64,000 nt of DNA from an uncultured Eubacteriales bacterium (GTDB lineage Bacteria > Bacillota > Clostridia > Lachnospirales > Lachnospiraceae). Position numbers and translations under genes: made by a program. The DNA is taken from the NCBI GenBank assembly GCA_900317515.1, contig ONHA01000010.1, forward strand, positions 28,309 through 92,308, given 5' to 3'. The first letter of the stretch is position 1. Each line of letters starts with the position of its first letter. Of this stretch, positions 42,436-51,473 are shown piece after piece. The notes under the pieces were generated by a model that was not told where the DNA came from, made no database searches, and saw nothing but the letters and a program-made list of their open reading frames with translations.

Positions 42436-43969
42436 TCCATAGTGAATCGACTTGCTTGTAGATGCTCTCATACTTTTCATAAATTCGCTTTTGCTCTTCA
42501 AGCGGTGGAATTGGAATAAAGAAGTCTTTAATCATCTGCATCCCTAAATCTGGTACTCCAATAGATTGCGTTTTGTCTCGTGCTTGCGACAGTACAAAAC
42601 CTCCATCCATTATCATTTGAAGATAATTTGTTAATCGTTGATCAATAAGGCGAATTGTACAACATGAATATGATGCAATCAATTCAACATCTCTATCAAT
42701 GATTCTTGCCTTTCCAAGACACGCACCAATTCTGGAATAAAGAATATCACCTCTGCGAGGCTTCCCTTTTTTTGATAACCGTTCAGCATCGTCATGACTA
42801 ATATACTTGACATTATGCTCATAGTTAATAGTTCCATCATCAATAAGGTCTTTTGCAGATAAAAACAAAACTCCATGATCCTTATCTACTGCTTTCGGCA
42901 TTTTGTGGTCAATATCAAAAATGGTTTCACATATATTTGAAAGGTGGACCCAAGACCAAGTACCTGGTATATCAAACGGTAATTCCTGATCTAAGCACAC
43001 TTCGATACTATCTCGAACCTCCCACCAGCTATTCTCTCTACGATAAATGTATTTTTCCTTTTTATCTTTCTTAATCTTCCCTTCCTTAATCAGCCTCTTT
43101 TTCTCTTCCGCAATTTTCTCAAGCAGCACACTTGCCGGTTCATCGTTCGGATCCTGTGGTACGAGCTTCCCCTGCACCGCTTCCTGAAGGATCGACTTCT
43201 TCATCATTTCAGGGAACGAGGCGTTGAGCGTATTCAGCTTGGTACTGGCAGCAGCATATTTTTCCCATACTGGTATTATCTCATAAAGCTTCTCGACAAT
43301 TCTGTATTGTTCATTTAACGGTGGTAAGGGAACTACCAAATTATGCAATGCTCCAGAGGAAAGGCCCTGAATTGCAATCCCCTTTCCCTTAATCTGACCT
43401 GTGCTCTTCAGAAAATTGAACAGGTAATAAAAATACTCGGTACACAGTTCTTCATAAGCCCGCAATTTATGCACATGGTTTTGGATTCGGATATCAAAAT
43501 CATAATTCCAAATTGCTGCTCTTCCGTAATCGCCACCTTCACATACAAGAAGATCTCCCTTCGTGGCAGTGCATTTTTCCATCTCCGCATCAGCAAAAGG
43601 CATTTCCTTAAGATTGTCCAGTTCGAATCGATTCCAATATAGATTTGAAGTTGTAATATATGGAAGAACTGTGCCTTCTTTGTTTGATCCGTTTAGCGCT
43701 TTTCCTGTGTTGTGCTGGAATAACTCCCCAATACGTGTCCATACCCAGTTATCGGGAATATCAAATAATTGCTCGTCTTCAGAGACATCATCCATTTTTT
43801 TTTCTTTTGGAACCACTTTTGCCTTAATCAAGACCTTCTTTTTCTCACGAATTCTATTTAATAATATCTGAGCAGACTCATCTGTTTTATCTTGTGGAAT
43901 AAGCCTTCCCGATAGTGCAAGCTGCAAAATTGATCCCTTCAACTGTTCCGCCGTCATCATATCACTCAC
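42431..43969 (-). CDS. hsdS: Type I restriction-modification specificity subunit
   Basis: The 512-residue protein has two target-recognition domains separated by conserved helical spacers: LKGSILQLALSGRLIPQDK near the start, a central PLPPLNEQYRIVEKLYEIIPVWEKY at about 215-240, a second MKKSILQEAVQGKLVPQDPNDEPASVLLEKIAEEKK, and a C-terminal IPPLEEQKRIYEKYESIYK. It determines the DNA site bound by the complex. It starts with GTG 8 bases inside the end of hsdM; an ATG at 43960 is possible. The recognition sequence cannot be predicted. Composition is AT-richer than the flanks. Confidence 0.95.
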   Translation of the reverse strand: MSDMMTAEQLKGSILQLALSGRLIPQDKTDESAQILLNRIREKKKVLIKAKVVPKEKKMDDVSEDEQLFDIPDNWVWTRIGELFQHNTGKALNGSNKEGTVLPYITTSNLYWNRFELDNLKEMPFADAEMEKCTATKGDLLVCEGGDYGRAAIWNYDFDIRIQNHVHKLRAYEELCTEYFYYLFNFLKSTGQIKGKGIAIQGLSSGALHNLVVPLPPLNEQYRIVEKLYEIIPVWEKYAAASTKLNTLNASFPEMMKKSILQEAVQGKLVPQDPNDEPASVLLEKIAEEKKRLIKEGKIKKDKKEKYIYRRENSWWEVRDSIEVCLDQELPFDIPGTWSWVHLSNICETIFDIDHKMPKAVDKDHGVLFLSAKDLIDDGTINYEHNVKYISHDDAERLSKKGKPRRGDILYSRIGACLGKARIIDRDVELIASYSCCTIRLIDQRLTNYLQMIMDGGFVLSQARDKTQSIGVPDLGMQMIKDFFIPIPPLEEQKRIYEKYESIYKQVDSLWK

Positions 43970-45449
43970 CGTCCTCTTCTATTCCAAGAATACCGGTGAT
44001 CTTGGCAAGAATCCGATCAATATCGGCATTCAGGCTTGCCCTCTTCTCCTGGTACTGCTGGATCAGTTCCTTCGGAGGCAGAATTTCTTCTTCCTCATGT
44101 GGATATCCACACAGGTCAAGATTGTAGTTGCCCTCTGCTATCTCAGCAGCAGTAAAGCACTTTGACTTGTAGGTGTCAGTGTCCGCGTCCTTGATTTCTG
44201 TGCGGTTATCCCACCACTCCCGCACTGCATCAAAGTGCTCACTCTTCATAGGCCTTGTCTTCGAGAAGTGCTTATAGCCCTCTGGCATATCCATGCGGTA
44301 GAACCATACATTCTTTGTGGTTCCTTCCCTCTCGAAGAACAGGATATTTGTAGTAATGGATGTATAAGGCGAGAACACACTGCTCGGCATACGAATAATC
44401 GTATGGAGGTTAAACTCACTCAGCAGTTTCTTCTTAATCGCCACCTTCGTATTATCCGTACCGAACAGGAAACCATCCGGGAGGATCACTGCTGCACGGC
44501 CCTCCTGTTTCAATCTGTACATAATCACGGACATGAAAAGGTCAGCCGTCTCCGAGCTTGCAAGATCAGCCGGGAAATGGCCTTTCACATCGGCCTTTTC
44601 TGAACCGCCATAGGGCGGATTCATGAGCACGATGTCAAACTGGTCCTTCTCTGTATAGTCGAGCACATCTTTGAGCAGAGAGTTGTCGTGATATACACGG
44701 GGAACGTCAACGCCGTGAAGGAGCATATTTGTGACACAGAGCATGTACGGAAACTGCTTCTTTTCGATACCATAGATAGACCGACCTAGTGCCTTAGAGT
44801 CCTCTGTGGTCTCCACCTGATCCTGGAGTCTCTTGATCCAACTCACGAGGAATCCGCCGGTTCCACAGGCAAAATCCGCCATGGTCTCACCGATCTGGGG
44901 CTTGATCATCTCAGCCATGAAATCTGTTACTGCTCGAGGCGTATAGAACTCACCTGCGCTGCCGGCGCTCTGCAGCTCTTTCAGGATTGCTTCGTAGATA
45001 TCGCCAAAAGCATGACTCTCTTCATAGTCCCCGAAGTCGACACTGTCGATGATATTCAAAACCTGCCGGAGAAGCACACCGTCCTTCATGTACTGGTTGG
45101 CATCCTCGAAGGTGGACTTCACGATTGCCTTTTTGATCGGTGTATCGGCATCCACAACCAGTCCCTTCAAAGTCGGGAACAGCGTGTTATTGACAAAATT
45201 GAGCAACGGGTCACCAGTCAGTGCCGTCCCCTTCCCATCGTCCGTAGCCCAATTCCTCCACCGACAGTTCTCCGGGATAATGGACACATAATCTTCCTCG
45301 TCAAATTCCCAGTTTTCTTCCTGCGCATCATACACCTTCAGAAAGAGCATCCACGCAATCTGCTCAATGCGCTGAGCGTCGCCATTGATGCCTGCGTCGT
45401 TCCGCATAATGTCCCTCAGCCGTTTTACGAAACTTCCTAAATCACTCAT
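43962..45449 (-). CDS. hsdM: Type I restriction-modification DNA methyltransferase subunit
   Basis: The 495-residue N6-adenine methyltransferase has an N-terminal helical HsdM domain. GSAGEFYTPRAVTDFMAEMIKP follows, then the SAM motif ADFACGTGGFLVSWI near 200-214 and the catalytic NPPYGG near 280-285. It methylates the host site together with HsdS. An AGGATG site precedes the ATG. It lies between hsdS (8-base overlap) and hsdR (7-base gap), all on one transcript. Confidence 0.97.
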   Translation of the reverse strand: MSDLGSFVKRLRDIMRNDAGINGDAQRIEQIAWMLFLKVYDAQEENWEFDEEDYVSIIPENCRWRNWATDDGKGTALTGDPLLNFVNNTLFPTLKGLVVDADTPIKKAIVKSTFEDANQYMKDGVLLRQVLNIIDSVDFGDYEESHAFGDIYEAILKELQSAGSAGEFYTPRAVTDFMAEMIKPQIGETMADFACGTGGFLVSWIKRLQDQVETTEDSKALGRSIYGIEKKQFPYMLCVTNMLLHGVDVPRVYHDNSLLKDVLDYTEKDQFDIVLMNPPYGGSEKADVKGHFPADLASSETADLFMSVIMYRLKQEGRAAVILPDGFLFGTDNTKVAIKKKLLSEFNLHTIIRMPSSVFSPYTSITTNILFFEREGTTKNVWFYRMDMPEGYKHFSKTRPMKSEHFDAVREWWDNRTEIKDADTDTYKSKCFTAAEIAEGNYNLDLCGYPHEEEEILPPKELIQQYQEKRASLNADIDRILAKITGILGIEEDGE

Positions 45450-45456
45450 ATATATG

Positions 45457-47781
45457 TCATCCTATTTTGTAGATTTCTTCTGTGAGCTCTTTTACAGCTT
45501 TCAAATACCCTTCCTTGCCACCAAAGAGTTTTGCAATCCTTGCGGGGTTACCCATCCTCCTGAACGGGTCGAGCCTTAGCACTTCTGTCTTTTCGATTTC
45601 CGTAATGCCGTCATTGGCATATTTTTCAAGTAAGGCTTCTATGACCTGTCTGGCAACACCGCTGTACTTATGCAGGAAGTCTCGCTTCTTCACATTTTCT
45701 GCACGTTCCCGTCTGGTCAATGGCTTTTGATCATAGGCCACATGAGTTATGAAGTCAAAATCATCGACACCTTCCATGCCTTCTTCCTTCTTCAGCATGT
45801 CGAGGTCGATACCATGCTCCCGAAGTTCCTGCCTGATGGCCTCTTTTTTCTCGTTTTCTGACCACTTCCTTATGAATGTCGCAAGGTCTGCATAGTTGCC
45901 GAGAATATTCCTTCTTGTGTAGTCGATAATGTTCTCCTGTCTGAGCAACTTTCCGTTCGCGTCATAGACGGATACGATCTGCTGTGTCAGATACACTTTT
46001 GCGCCTTCTACATCCACATACGGCACCGGAGGCTTCTCTCCCGGCTCCTTTTCTCCCGGCGCTTTATCCGGCTTGTCCTCCAGCGGATTATATCCGTCTA
46101 CCTGTTCTACGGGTCCGTCCCAGTCGGGATCAGCAAAGAGCCGTGTCACGGCACGGAAATCCATGATCGTGAAGCTGAGCTTCCCCTGATCCTCCCGGAC
46201 ACGGGTTCCACGCCCGATGATCTGTTTGAACTGCGTCATAGAGTTAATGTTCTTATCCAGCACAATAAGCTGCGTCATCTTGCAGTCTGATCCCGTGGAC
46301 AGCAGCTCAGAGGTCGTCGCTATGACCGGATATTTCTGTGTTGCTGAGATAAAGTATTGTAGCTTCCCCCTCCCGTATTCATCCGATCCTGTAATGCGGA
46401 CAACATAATCAGGATTCTGCTGGACCATATCTTTGTTTTGATTCACAAGAGCGATGCGCATCCGCTCCGCCGCATCCTCCGTTGCACAGAACACGATGGT
46501 CTTCTGCATTCGTCCATATTTTTTCAAATACTCCGAAATCCGATAAGCCACCTCGTTAATCCGGTCTGCAAGAATAATGTTGTAGTCAAAGTCTTTGTTA
46601 TTGTAAATACGATCCTCTATCTCGTTCCCGTAATAATCCTTCTGGCCTTTGTATGGCCTCCAACCGTCGCTGATGTTCATTGTCATACCAAGCACCCGGA
46701 AGGGGGCAAGGAAGCCATCCTCGATCCCGGTCTTCAGGCTGTACTCATAGACCGGCTTTCCGAAATAGTCTATGTTCGAGACGTACATGGTCTCTTTCGG
46801 TGTCGCTGTCATACCGATCTGGGTAGCGCTCTTGAAGTATTCCAGAATCCGCCTCCAACGGCTGTCTGCTTTTGCGGACCCCCGGTGACACTCATCAACG
46901 ATGATGAGGTCAAAGAAATCCGGATCAAAAAGTTCGCTGTAGTGTTCCTGGTCATTATCACCGATTAACTGCTGATACAGCGCAAAATAGACCTGATAGG
47001 CCGTAATGGTGTCTTTATTGTCCTTCGCGAAGTTGACCTTGTGAATGACCTTCTCAAGCGGTGAAAAATCCTGCTGTATAGACTGATCCACAAGATTATT
47101 CCGGTCTGCAAGATACAGCACCTTGCGCTTCACGCCGCTGGTCAGAAGACTGTAGACAATCTGGAATGCCGTGTAGGTCTTTCCGGTACCGGTAGCCATG
47201 ACGAGCAGAATCCTGTCCTGCCCTCTTGCCACAGCATCAAGGGTACGGTTGACCGCATTTCTCTGATAGTATCTCGGTGGATATGTTTTCTGGCCGGAGT
47301 AATAGGGCTGCTGAATCAACTTCCATTCCTGCTCACTGAGCCCCGCTCCACCGTTTGTCCCTTTCCGGTAGCGGTCAACCAGCTCCTCCATAGTCGGGAA
47401 CTCGTTCATTTTCAGTTCCCTCTCTGTGCCGGTCAGGAAATCGTGCTCGTAGAAGCCGTCTCCGTTCGAGCTGTACGCAAAGGGTAAGTCCAGCATCTGA
47501 GCATAATTAATCGCCTGCTGAAGACCGTAGGAGACACTGTGGTTATTGTCCTTTGCTTCCACTACTGCGATAGGATGATACCTGTTCAGGTACAGGAGAT
47601 AATCTACCTTCTTCGCTTTTTCACGGTAGGCCATATTTCCACGGATATTGATCTTGCCATCCGTGATCTTGGTCTCCATGGTAATGTTGTAACCGTTCCT
47701 CCAGCCGCTGGCATTGATAGCTGGTGTGATATAGTTGAGCTTGATATCTTCTTCTGTCATGTTCTTTTTATCAAGAATCAT
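45457..47781 (-). CDS. hsdR: Type I restriction enzyme R subunit
   Basis: The 774-residue protein has an N-terminal nuclease region (PIAVVEAKDNNHSV, the ExK arm of PD-(D/E)XK), a superfamily 2 helicase with Walker A LLVMATGTGKTYTAF, Walker B IIVDECHRGSA, and motif VI QIIGRGTRVRED. It translocates and cuts unmodified DNA. It is of the shorter HsdR type. The ATG at 47781 is preferred, with GGTGG 8 bases upstream; GTG codons at 47793 and 47790 extend the frame. Confidence 0.94.
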   Translation of the reverse strand: MILDKKNMTEEDIKLNYITPAINASGWRNGYNITMETKITDGKINIRGNMAYREKAKKVDYLLYLNRYHPIAVVEAKDNNHSVSYGLQQAINYAQMLDLPFAYSSNGDGFYEHDFLTGTERELKMNEFPTMEELVDRYRKGTNGGAGLSEQEWKLIQQPYYSGQKTYPPRYYQRNAVNRTLDAVARGQDRILLVMATGTGKTYTAFQIVYSLLTSGVKRKVLYLADRNNLVDQSIQQDFSPLEKVIHKVNFAKDNKDTITAYQVYFALYQQLIGDNDQEHYSELFDPDFFDLIIVDECHRGSAKADSRWRRILEYFKSATQIGMTATPKETMYVSNIDYFGKPVYEYSLKTGIEDGFLAPFRVLGMTMNISDGWRPYKGQKDYYGNEIEDRIYNNKDFDYNIILADRINEVAYRISEYLKKYGRMQKTIVFCATEDAAERMRIALVNQNKDMVQQNPDYVVRITGSDEYGRGKLQYFISATQKYPVIATTSELLSTGSDCKMTQLIVLDKNINSMTQFKQIIGRGTRVREDQGKLSFTIMDFRAVTRLFADPDWDGPVEQVDGYNPLEDKPDKAPGEKEPGEKPPVPYVDVEGAKVYLTQQIVSVYDANGKLLRQENIIDYTRRNILGNYADLATFIRKWSENEKKEAIRQELREHGIDLDMLKKEEGMEGVDDFDFITHVAYDQKPLTRRERAENVKKRDFLHKYSGVARQVIEALLEKYANDGITEIEKTEVLRLDPFRRMGNPARIAKLFGGKEGYLKAVKELTEEIYKIG

Positions 47782-47803
47782 TCTGCTCACCACCTATCCC
47801 TTT

Positions 47804-48676
47804 TCAGTTCATCTTGCTTGACTCAATTTCTTTAAGTGATCTTCCATCCTGAGTTTTCCAGGTTTGGGGGCCGCTCACACTGTAACCAAGTATAAAATTG
47901 GCCGCTGCGGAAGAGCTATTAAACAATATATCCTCTGTTGTTATGCGATCTACAACATGACCATCTTTGATATGCTTATCGCGCAGCTTCACAATACCAT
48001 CACCCACTGACTTAACGCTGATTTTATCATTAATAACTGCCCCTTTATATACGACAAAACCTTCTGATGTTACTATTCCTTTTGCACTCGCAGATCCAGC
48101 AGTTAAAATGAATTCTTCATTTTCGTCATCGGCTGTCTTATTTGCATTCTGTATCACAAACGGCTCAAGTACTTTGTATCCCAGCGCATTTAGCAGGACT
48201 TTGATATTCTCAATAAACTCATCCATCGCAGCTACCTGAGATTCTTTCATAACTGTATTCTTATATGTGTTTTTCGTAAGAACCTTATACCGATTGCTGT
48301 TACGAGCTATTTCAACAAGGCGATTTTCCAAATAACGAATCAATGCCTTGTTCAGATCGCGACCGGTGAAGAGTACAGCTGTGGTCCAGTAGTATTTCTC
48401 TTTATCCGCCTGGTTGTCTCGAATGTGTTGAATAAGCCTGTCCTTTATATTTTCGGCTTCACCGATGTATACAGAATCTGTTCCGTCATCATCCTTGCAA
48501 AATAAGAAATATACTCCGGCATCGCAAACATCCGCTCTCTTACACGTCGGAACCTCAATGCGTGGTATTTTTATCGCTTTCCCATTCCAATTGGAAAGCT
48601 CAGCGGTAATGATACTGTCTGCAGTCCCATTTACGAGAAAAAGCTCTATTGATTTACCAAATGACATATACTTCAC
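47804..48676 (-). CDS. GIY-YIG nuclease family protein with DUF4357 domain
   Basis: The 290-residue protein has a GIY-YIG core: AGVYFLFCKD near residue 53, DSVYIGEAENIKDRLIQHIRD near 67-85, and a later Glu in RYLENRLVEIA. The C-terminal about 90 residues match DUF4357 (SEGFVVYKGAVI and SSAAANFILGYSVSG). Such two-domain proteins accompany restriction loci. It ends about 20 bases before hsdR, on the same strand, so it is probably part of the same operon. A nuclease activity is likely; its target is unknown. Confidence 0.85.
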   Translation of the reverse strand: MKYMSFGKSIELFLVNGTADSIITAELSNWNGKAIKIPRIEVPTCKRADVCDAGVYFLFCKDDDGTDSVYIGEAENIKDRLIQHIRDNQADKEKYYWTTAVLFTGRDLNKALIRYLENRLVEIARNSNRYKVLTKNTYKNTVMKESQVAAMDEFIENIKVLLNALGYKVLEPFVIQNANKTADDENEEFILTAGSASAKGIVTSEGFVVYKGAVINDKISVKSVGDGIVKLRDKHIKDGHVVDRITTEDILFNSSSAAANFILGYSVSGPQTWKTQDGRSLKEIESSKMN

Positions 48677-48728
48677 CCCTCAGACTTTTCCAAATCGCGA
48701 AATTACAAGTAAAGATATTGTATCATAT

Positions 48729-48759
48729 AAAAAGAAGACTCACCACTGAAAAGTGATGA
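48729..48759 (-). terminator. Hairpin with T-run downstream of the 16-codon frame
   Basis: An 8-bp stem (48740-48747 with 48752-48759, one G-T pair) is followed on the minus strand by TCTTCTTTTT. It lies between the mini-frame and the GIY-YIG gene. Confidence 0.7.
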
Positions 48760-48778
48760 GCTTCCTCTTATCATACTT

Positions 48779-48829
48779 TTAATTTTTATAATAGACCTTT
48801 ACGGGATAGCTGTATGTGAATGGATTCAT
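48779..48829 (-). pseudogene. 16-codon frame with strong ribosome site, probable remnant of an iron-containing alcohol dehydrogenase
   Basis: After a perfect AGGAGG (48835-48840, 5-base spacing) the frame reads MNPFTYSYPVKVYYKN and stops. This resembles the N-termini of iron-containing alcohol dehydrogenases (pattern NFTYxxPTKVYFGKG), suggesting a gene lost beyond codon 15. Five of 16 residues are aromatic, four of them Tyr, and the frame is followed by a terminator hairpin. A leader peptide is therefore the alternative. Confidence 0.45.
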
Positions 48830-48850
48830 AAGTACCTCCTGTTTGCTAAA

Positions 48851-48898
48851 ACGTCCAAAGTCCGCCGGATGATAATCATCTCCGTAGCGGACGTTTGG
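48851..48898 (-). terminator. Hairpin after the flavodoxin gene
   Basis: GTCCGC (48860-48865) pairs with GCGGAC (48887-48892), and the inner GGATGAT/ATCATCTCC adds further pairs. TTT then follows on the minus strand. It is located 16 bases after the flavodoxin stop. Confidence 0.6.
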
Positions 48899-48907
48899 AA
48901 CAGATTA

Positions 48908-49387
48908 TTATAGGCTCTTCAGCCACTTTTCAACTGCCTCTGCAGGACCGTTTTCCGCATCCCGCATCTCCACCGGAAGGCCGGTCAGGACCGTTGCCTC
49001 CGGCTCGAGCTTACGGATCGTATCGTAGGTGCCGCCGTCCCCGGATCCCATGTGAGTGTTGAAGGGAATGATGGTTTTCCCGGAAAAATCATATTTATCG
49101 AAGAAGGTGTAAATGATCATCGGGAAGGTATACCACCACATGGGATAGCCAATATAGATGCGGTCGTAGTTTTCGATGTCGATCTCATTTTTGATCGCCG
49201 GCCGCAGATCCTCGTCATGCTCCTTCTTTGCAAGCCTTGCCAGGGCATTGTAATGATCCCGGTTGCTGTCATAGGGGATGACGGGCTCGATCTCGGCGAT
49301 ATCCGCGCCGGTCTGCTTTGCGATCTCCTCTGCCACGATCTTTGCCGTGCCATAGATGGAAAAATAAACCACCAGTTCTTCTGCCAT
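48908..49387 (-). CDS. Flavodoxin
   Basis: The 159-residue protein has the flavodoxin order: an N-terminal ELVVYFSIYGTAKIVAEEIAK with the phosphate-binding loop (Y-S-I-Y-G-T-A), then IYIGYPMWWYTFPMIIYTFF with the 60s loop WWY and IPFNTHMGSGDGG in the C-terminal 90s loop. It carries FMN and moves electrons. The start at 49387 is chosen for the family length; the frame to 49435 adds a Lys/Glu-rich tail. It follows an AKR gene by about 45 bases and may supply electrons to a partner. Confidence 0.9.
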   Translation of the reverse strand: MAEELVVYFSIYGTAKIVAEEIAKQTGADIAEIEPVIPYDSNRDHYNALARLAKKEHDEDLRPAIKNEIDIENYDRIYIGYPMWWYTFPMIIYTFFDKYDFSGKTIIPFNTHMGSGDGGTYDTIRKLEPEATVLTGLPVEMRDAENGPAEAVEKWLKSL

Positions 49388-49431
49388 ATTCTTCAACCTT
49401 TCTACTGCTTTCTTCTCTTCTTTGTGAAAAA

Positions 49432-50274
49432 TCAAAGATCCGGCCCCAACTCCATCTTTGCGTACTGCTGCAGCATCTCAGGTGTTCCGTTATAGTAGCG
49501 GACGCCTTTGTCAACCTTTGCGATCTCCGCCATTTCTTCTTCCGTCAGAGCAAAATCAAAGATATCGAAGTTGTCACGGATGTGATCCGGGTTCTTGGAG
49601 CCGGGAATCACCACATTGCCGCTCTGGATGTGCCAGCGGAGAATGATCTGTGCCGGGCTCTTATGATACTTCGCGCCAAGTTCAGTAAATACCGGCTGTC
49701 CTGTCAGGGTCTTGTCTCCGTGTCCCAGAGGATACCAGGCCATCAGGCCCATGCCGGTCTCAGCCAGGATTTTCTTCAGTTCCGTCTGCGGGAAGTAAGG
49801 ATGCGCTTCCACCTGGACCACCTGCGGTTTGATTTCCATGGTATCGACCGCTTCCTTCAGGAGATCCTCCGGGAAATTGGAGAGACCGATGGCTTTTACC
49901 TTGCCTTCTTTATATGCCTTTTCGATCTGCTTATAGCCCTCGCGCCAGTTGTCGGTGGGCTGATGCAGGAAGAGGAGGTCGATGTAATCGGTACCAAGAC
50001 GTGCAAGAGACTCATCGACCGCAGTCTCTTTCTCATATACGGTAGGCCACAGCTTAGTCACCAGGAAGATCTCCTCCCTCGGTACCCCGCTCTTTTTGAT
50101 TCCTCTGCCGGTACCGGACTCGTTCATATATCCATTTGCCGTATCGATCAGACGGACGCCGCTCTTTAAAGCGCTTTCTACGGACGCTTCCGCCTCTGCC
50201 AGGCTCATCAGGAAAACGCCGATGCCTGCCATAGGCATTTTGATTCCGTTATTCAGGGTTAAATATTCCATCAT
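49432..50274 (-). CDS. Aldo/keto reductase
   Basis: The 280-residue NADPH-dependent reductase has the family motifs: DTANGYMNESGTGRGIKKSG near residues 42-61, LVTKLWPTV with the catalytic Lys, LLFLHQPTDNW with the His, and IPGSKNPDHIRDNFDIFDF near 230. It belongs to the small AKR type (AKR5-like). It starts MMEYLTLNNG, with AGGAG 6 bases upstream of the first of two adjacent ATGs. It is transcribed away from the LysR gene at 50426, so that regulator probably controls it. The substrate is unknown. Confidence 0.9.
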   Translation of the reverse strand: MMEYLTLNNGIKMPMAGIGVFLMSLAEAEASVESALKSGVRLIDTANGYMNESGTGRGIKKSGVPREEIFLVTKLWPTVYEKETAVDESLARLGTDYIDLLFLHQPTDNWREGYKQIEKAYKEGKVKAIGLSNFPEDLLKEAVDTMEIKPQVVQVEAHPYFPQTELKKILAETGMGLMAWYPLGHGDKTLTGQPVFTELGAKYHKSPAQIILRWHIQSGNVVIPGSKNPDHIRDNFDIFDFALTEEEMAEIAKVDKGVRYYNGTPEMLQQYAKMELGPDL

Positions 50275-50356
50275 CTGTATCTCCTTTCGATTCAACTATT
50301 GCCTGAGGACTATAGCTTGTTTTCTTGCTGATGATGCCATTTTATAGTATATTTGC

Positions 50357-50385
50357 TTGCAAGTCCACTGCTTTGCATCTATAAT
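50357..50385 (+). promoter_or_regulatory. Promoter of the first LysR gene
   Basis: TTGCAA (50357-50362) and TATAAT (50380-50385) are separated by 17 bases, 41 bases before the ATG at 50426. The region also contains the divergent AKR promoter. Confidence 0.65.
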
Positions 50386-50425
50386 GGTATACGTGACATG
50401 CATAGATTGAAGAAGGGAGATTCTC

Positions 50426-51298
50426 ATGTTAATTGAATCATATCTGCTGGAACAATTTGAAGCTGTCGCCCGCTGCGGCACACTCTTGAAAGCATCGGAG
50501 GAACTGCATATATCCCAGCCGTCCCTAAGCCGTTCCATGAAAAAGCTGGAGGATGTGCTGGGAGTATCTTTATTCATCAGAGAAAACAGCAAGATCACGC
50601 TGAATGAGACGGGAAAACTGGCGGCAGATTATGCCAGAAGGGCTCTGGAAGCAAATCAGGAGATGATCGACCGGGTCACTGCTTTTGACCGGAGTCTCCG
50701 GACGGTCAGCATCGGTTCCTGTTCACCTTTTCCGGTAAATGACCTGATGCCGATCCTGCAGGAACAGCTTCCCGAAAAAACCCTGTCCACTGAACTCGTG
50801 GGCAGTGATGAAAAACTGCTTGCCGGTCTTCGAAGCCATCTATATCAGATGGTTGTTCTGCATCACCTCCCGGAAGAAAAGGACCTGTTCTGCCAGCGAT
50901 ATCTGGATGAACAGCTCTATGTCTCTGTTGCGGAAGATCATCCGCTGGCAGAGCAGGACAGTGTCACTTTTGAAGAACTGAAGGGACTCCGCATCCTGAT
51001 GACAGTTCATGTAGGCTTCTGGATGGACGTCACCCTGGAAAAGCTGAATGCCTCAGATCTTCTGATTCAAAACAGCATGGACGCTCTGGGAGAACTGATT
51101 GACGCCTCCAATCTGCCCTTCTTCAATTCAGATCAGATGCTGAAAGCCGGATACAGGCCGCCGGACAGGGTGGCACTGCCCATCACCGATCCGGAAGCCC
51201 ATGCCACCTATTGGATCGCCTGCCTGACCTCTGAGCAGCAAAAATACCGTTCTGTTTTCAGTGCAGTCCGCGGAAACATTCTGAGAAGGCAGTCCTGA
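50426..51298 (+). CDS. LysR family transcriptional regulator
   Basis: The 290-residue protein has the winged helix-turn-helix: LEQFEAVARCGTLLKASEELHISQPSLSRSMKKLEDVLG at residues 7-45. The substrate-binding domain follows (TVSIGSCSPFPV). It is divergent from the AKR-flavodoxin pair and probably activates it. GAAGGGAG precedes the ATG. The effector is unknown. It is followed by a strong terminator. Confidence 0.92.
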   Translation: MLIESYLLEQFEAVARCGTLLKASEELHISQPSLSRSMKKLEDVLGVSLFIRENSKITLNETGKLAADYARRALEANQEMIDRVTAFDRSLRTVSIGSCSPFPVNDLMPILQEQLPEKTLSTELVGSDEKLLAGLRSHLYQMVVLHHLPEEKDLFCQRYLDEQLYVSVAEDHPLAEQDSVTFEELKGLRILMTVHVGFWMDVTLEKLNASDLLIQNSMDALGELIDASNLPFFNSDQMLKAGYRPPDRVALPITDPEAHATYWIACLTSEQQKYRSVFSAVRGNILRRQS

Positions 51299-51318
51299 TA
51301 TTTAAACCCGAAGATAGT

Positions 51319-51363
51319 GAAAGCCGAGTCTCTGACCTTGATGTCAATGACTCGGCTTCTCTG
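51319..51363 (+). terminator. Terminator of the first LysR gene
   Basis: A perfect 9-bp stem (51321-51329 with 51350-51358) is followed by CTCTGTTT. Confidence 0.75.
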
Positions 51364-51473
51364 TTTAAAATGTGTGTTCTGTCATCCATTTCACAGCTTT
51401 TTCCACCATTTCTGTGATATCATTTCCGTCTTTTGTAAGTACAGTCTGCCTCTCTGACTACGGAGCTGATTTC

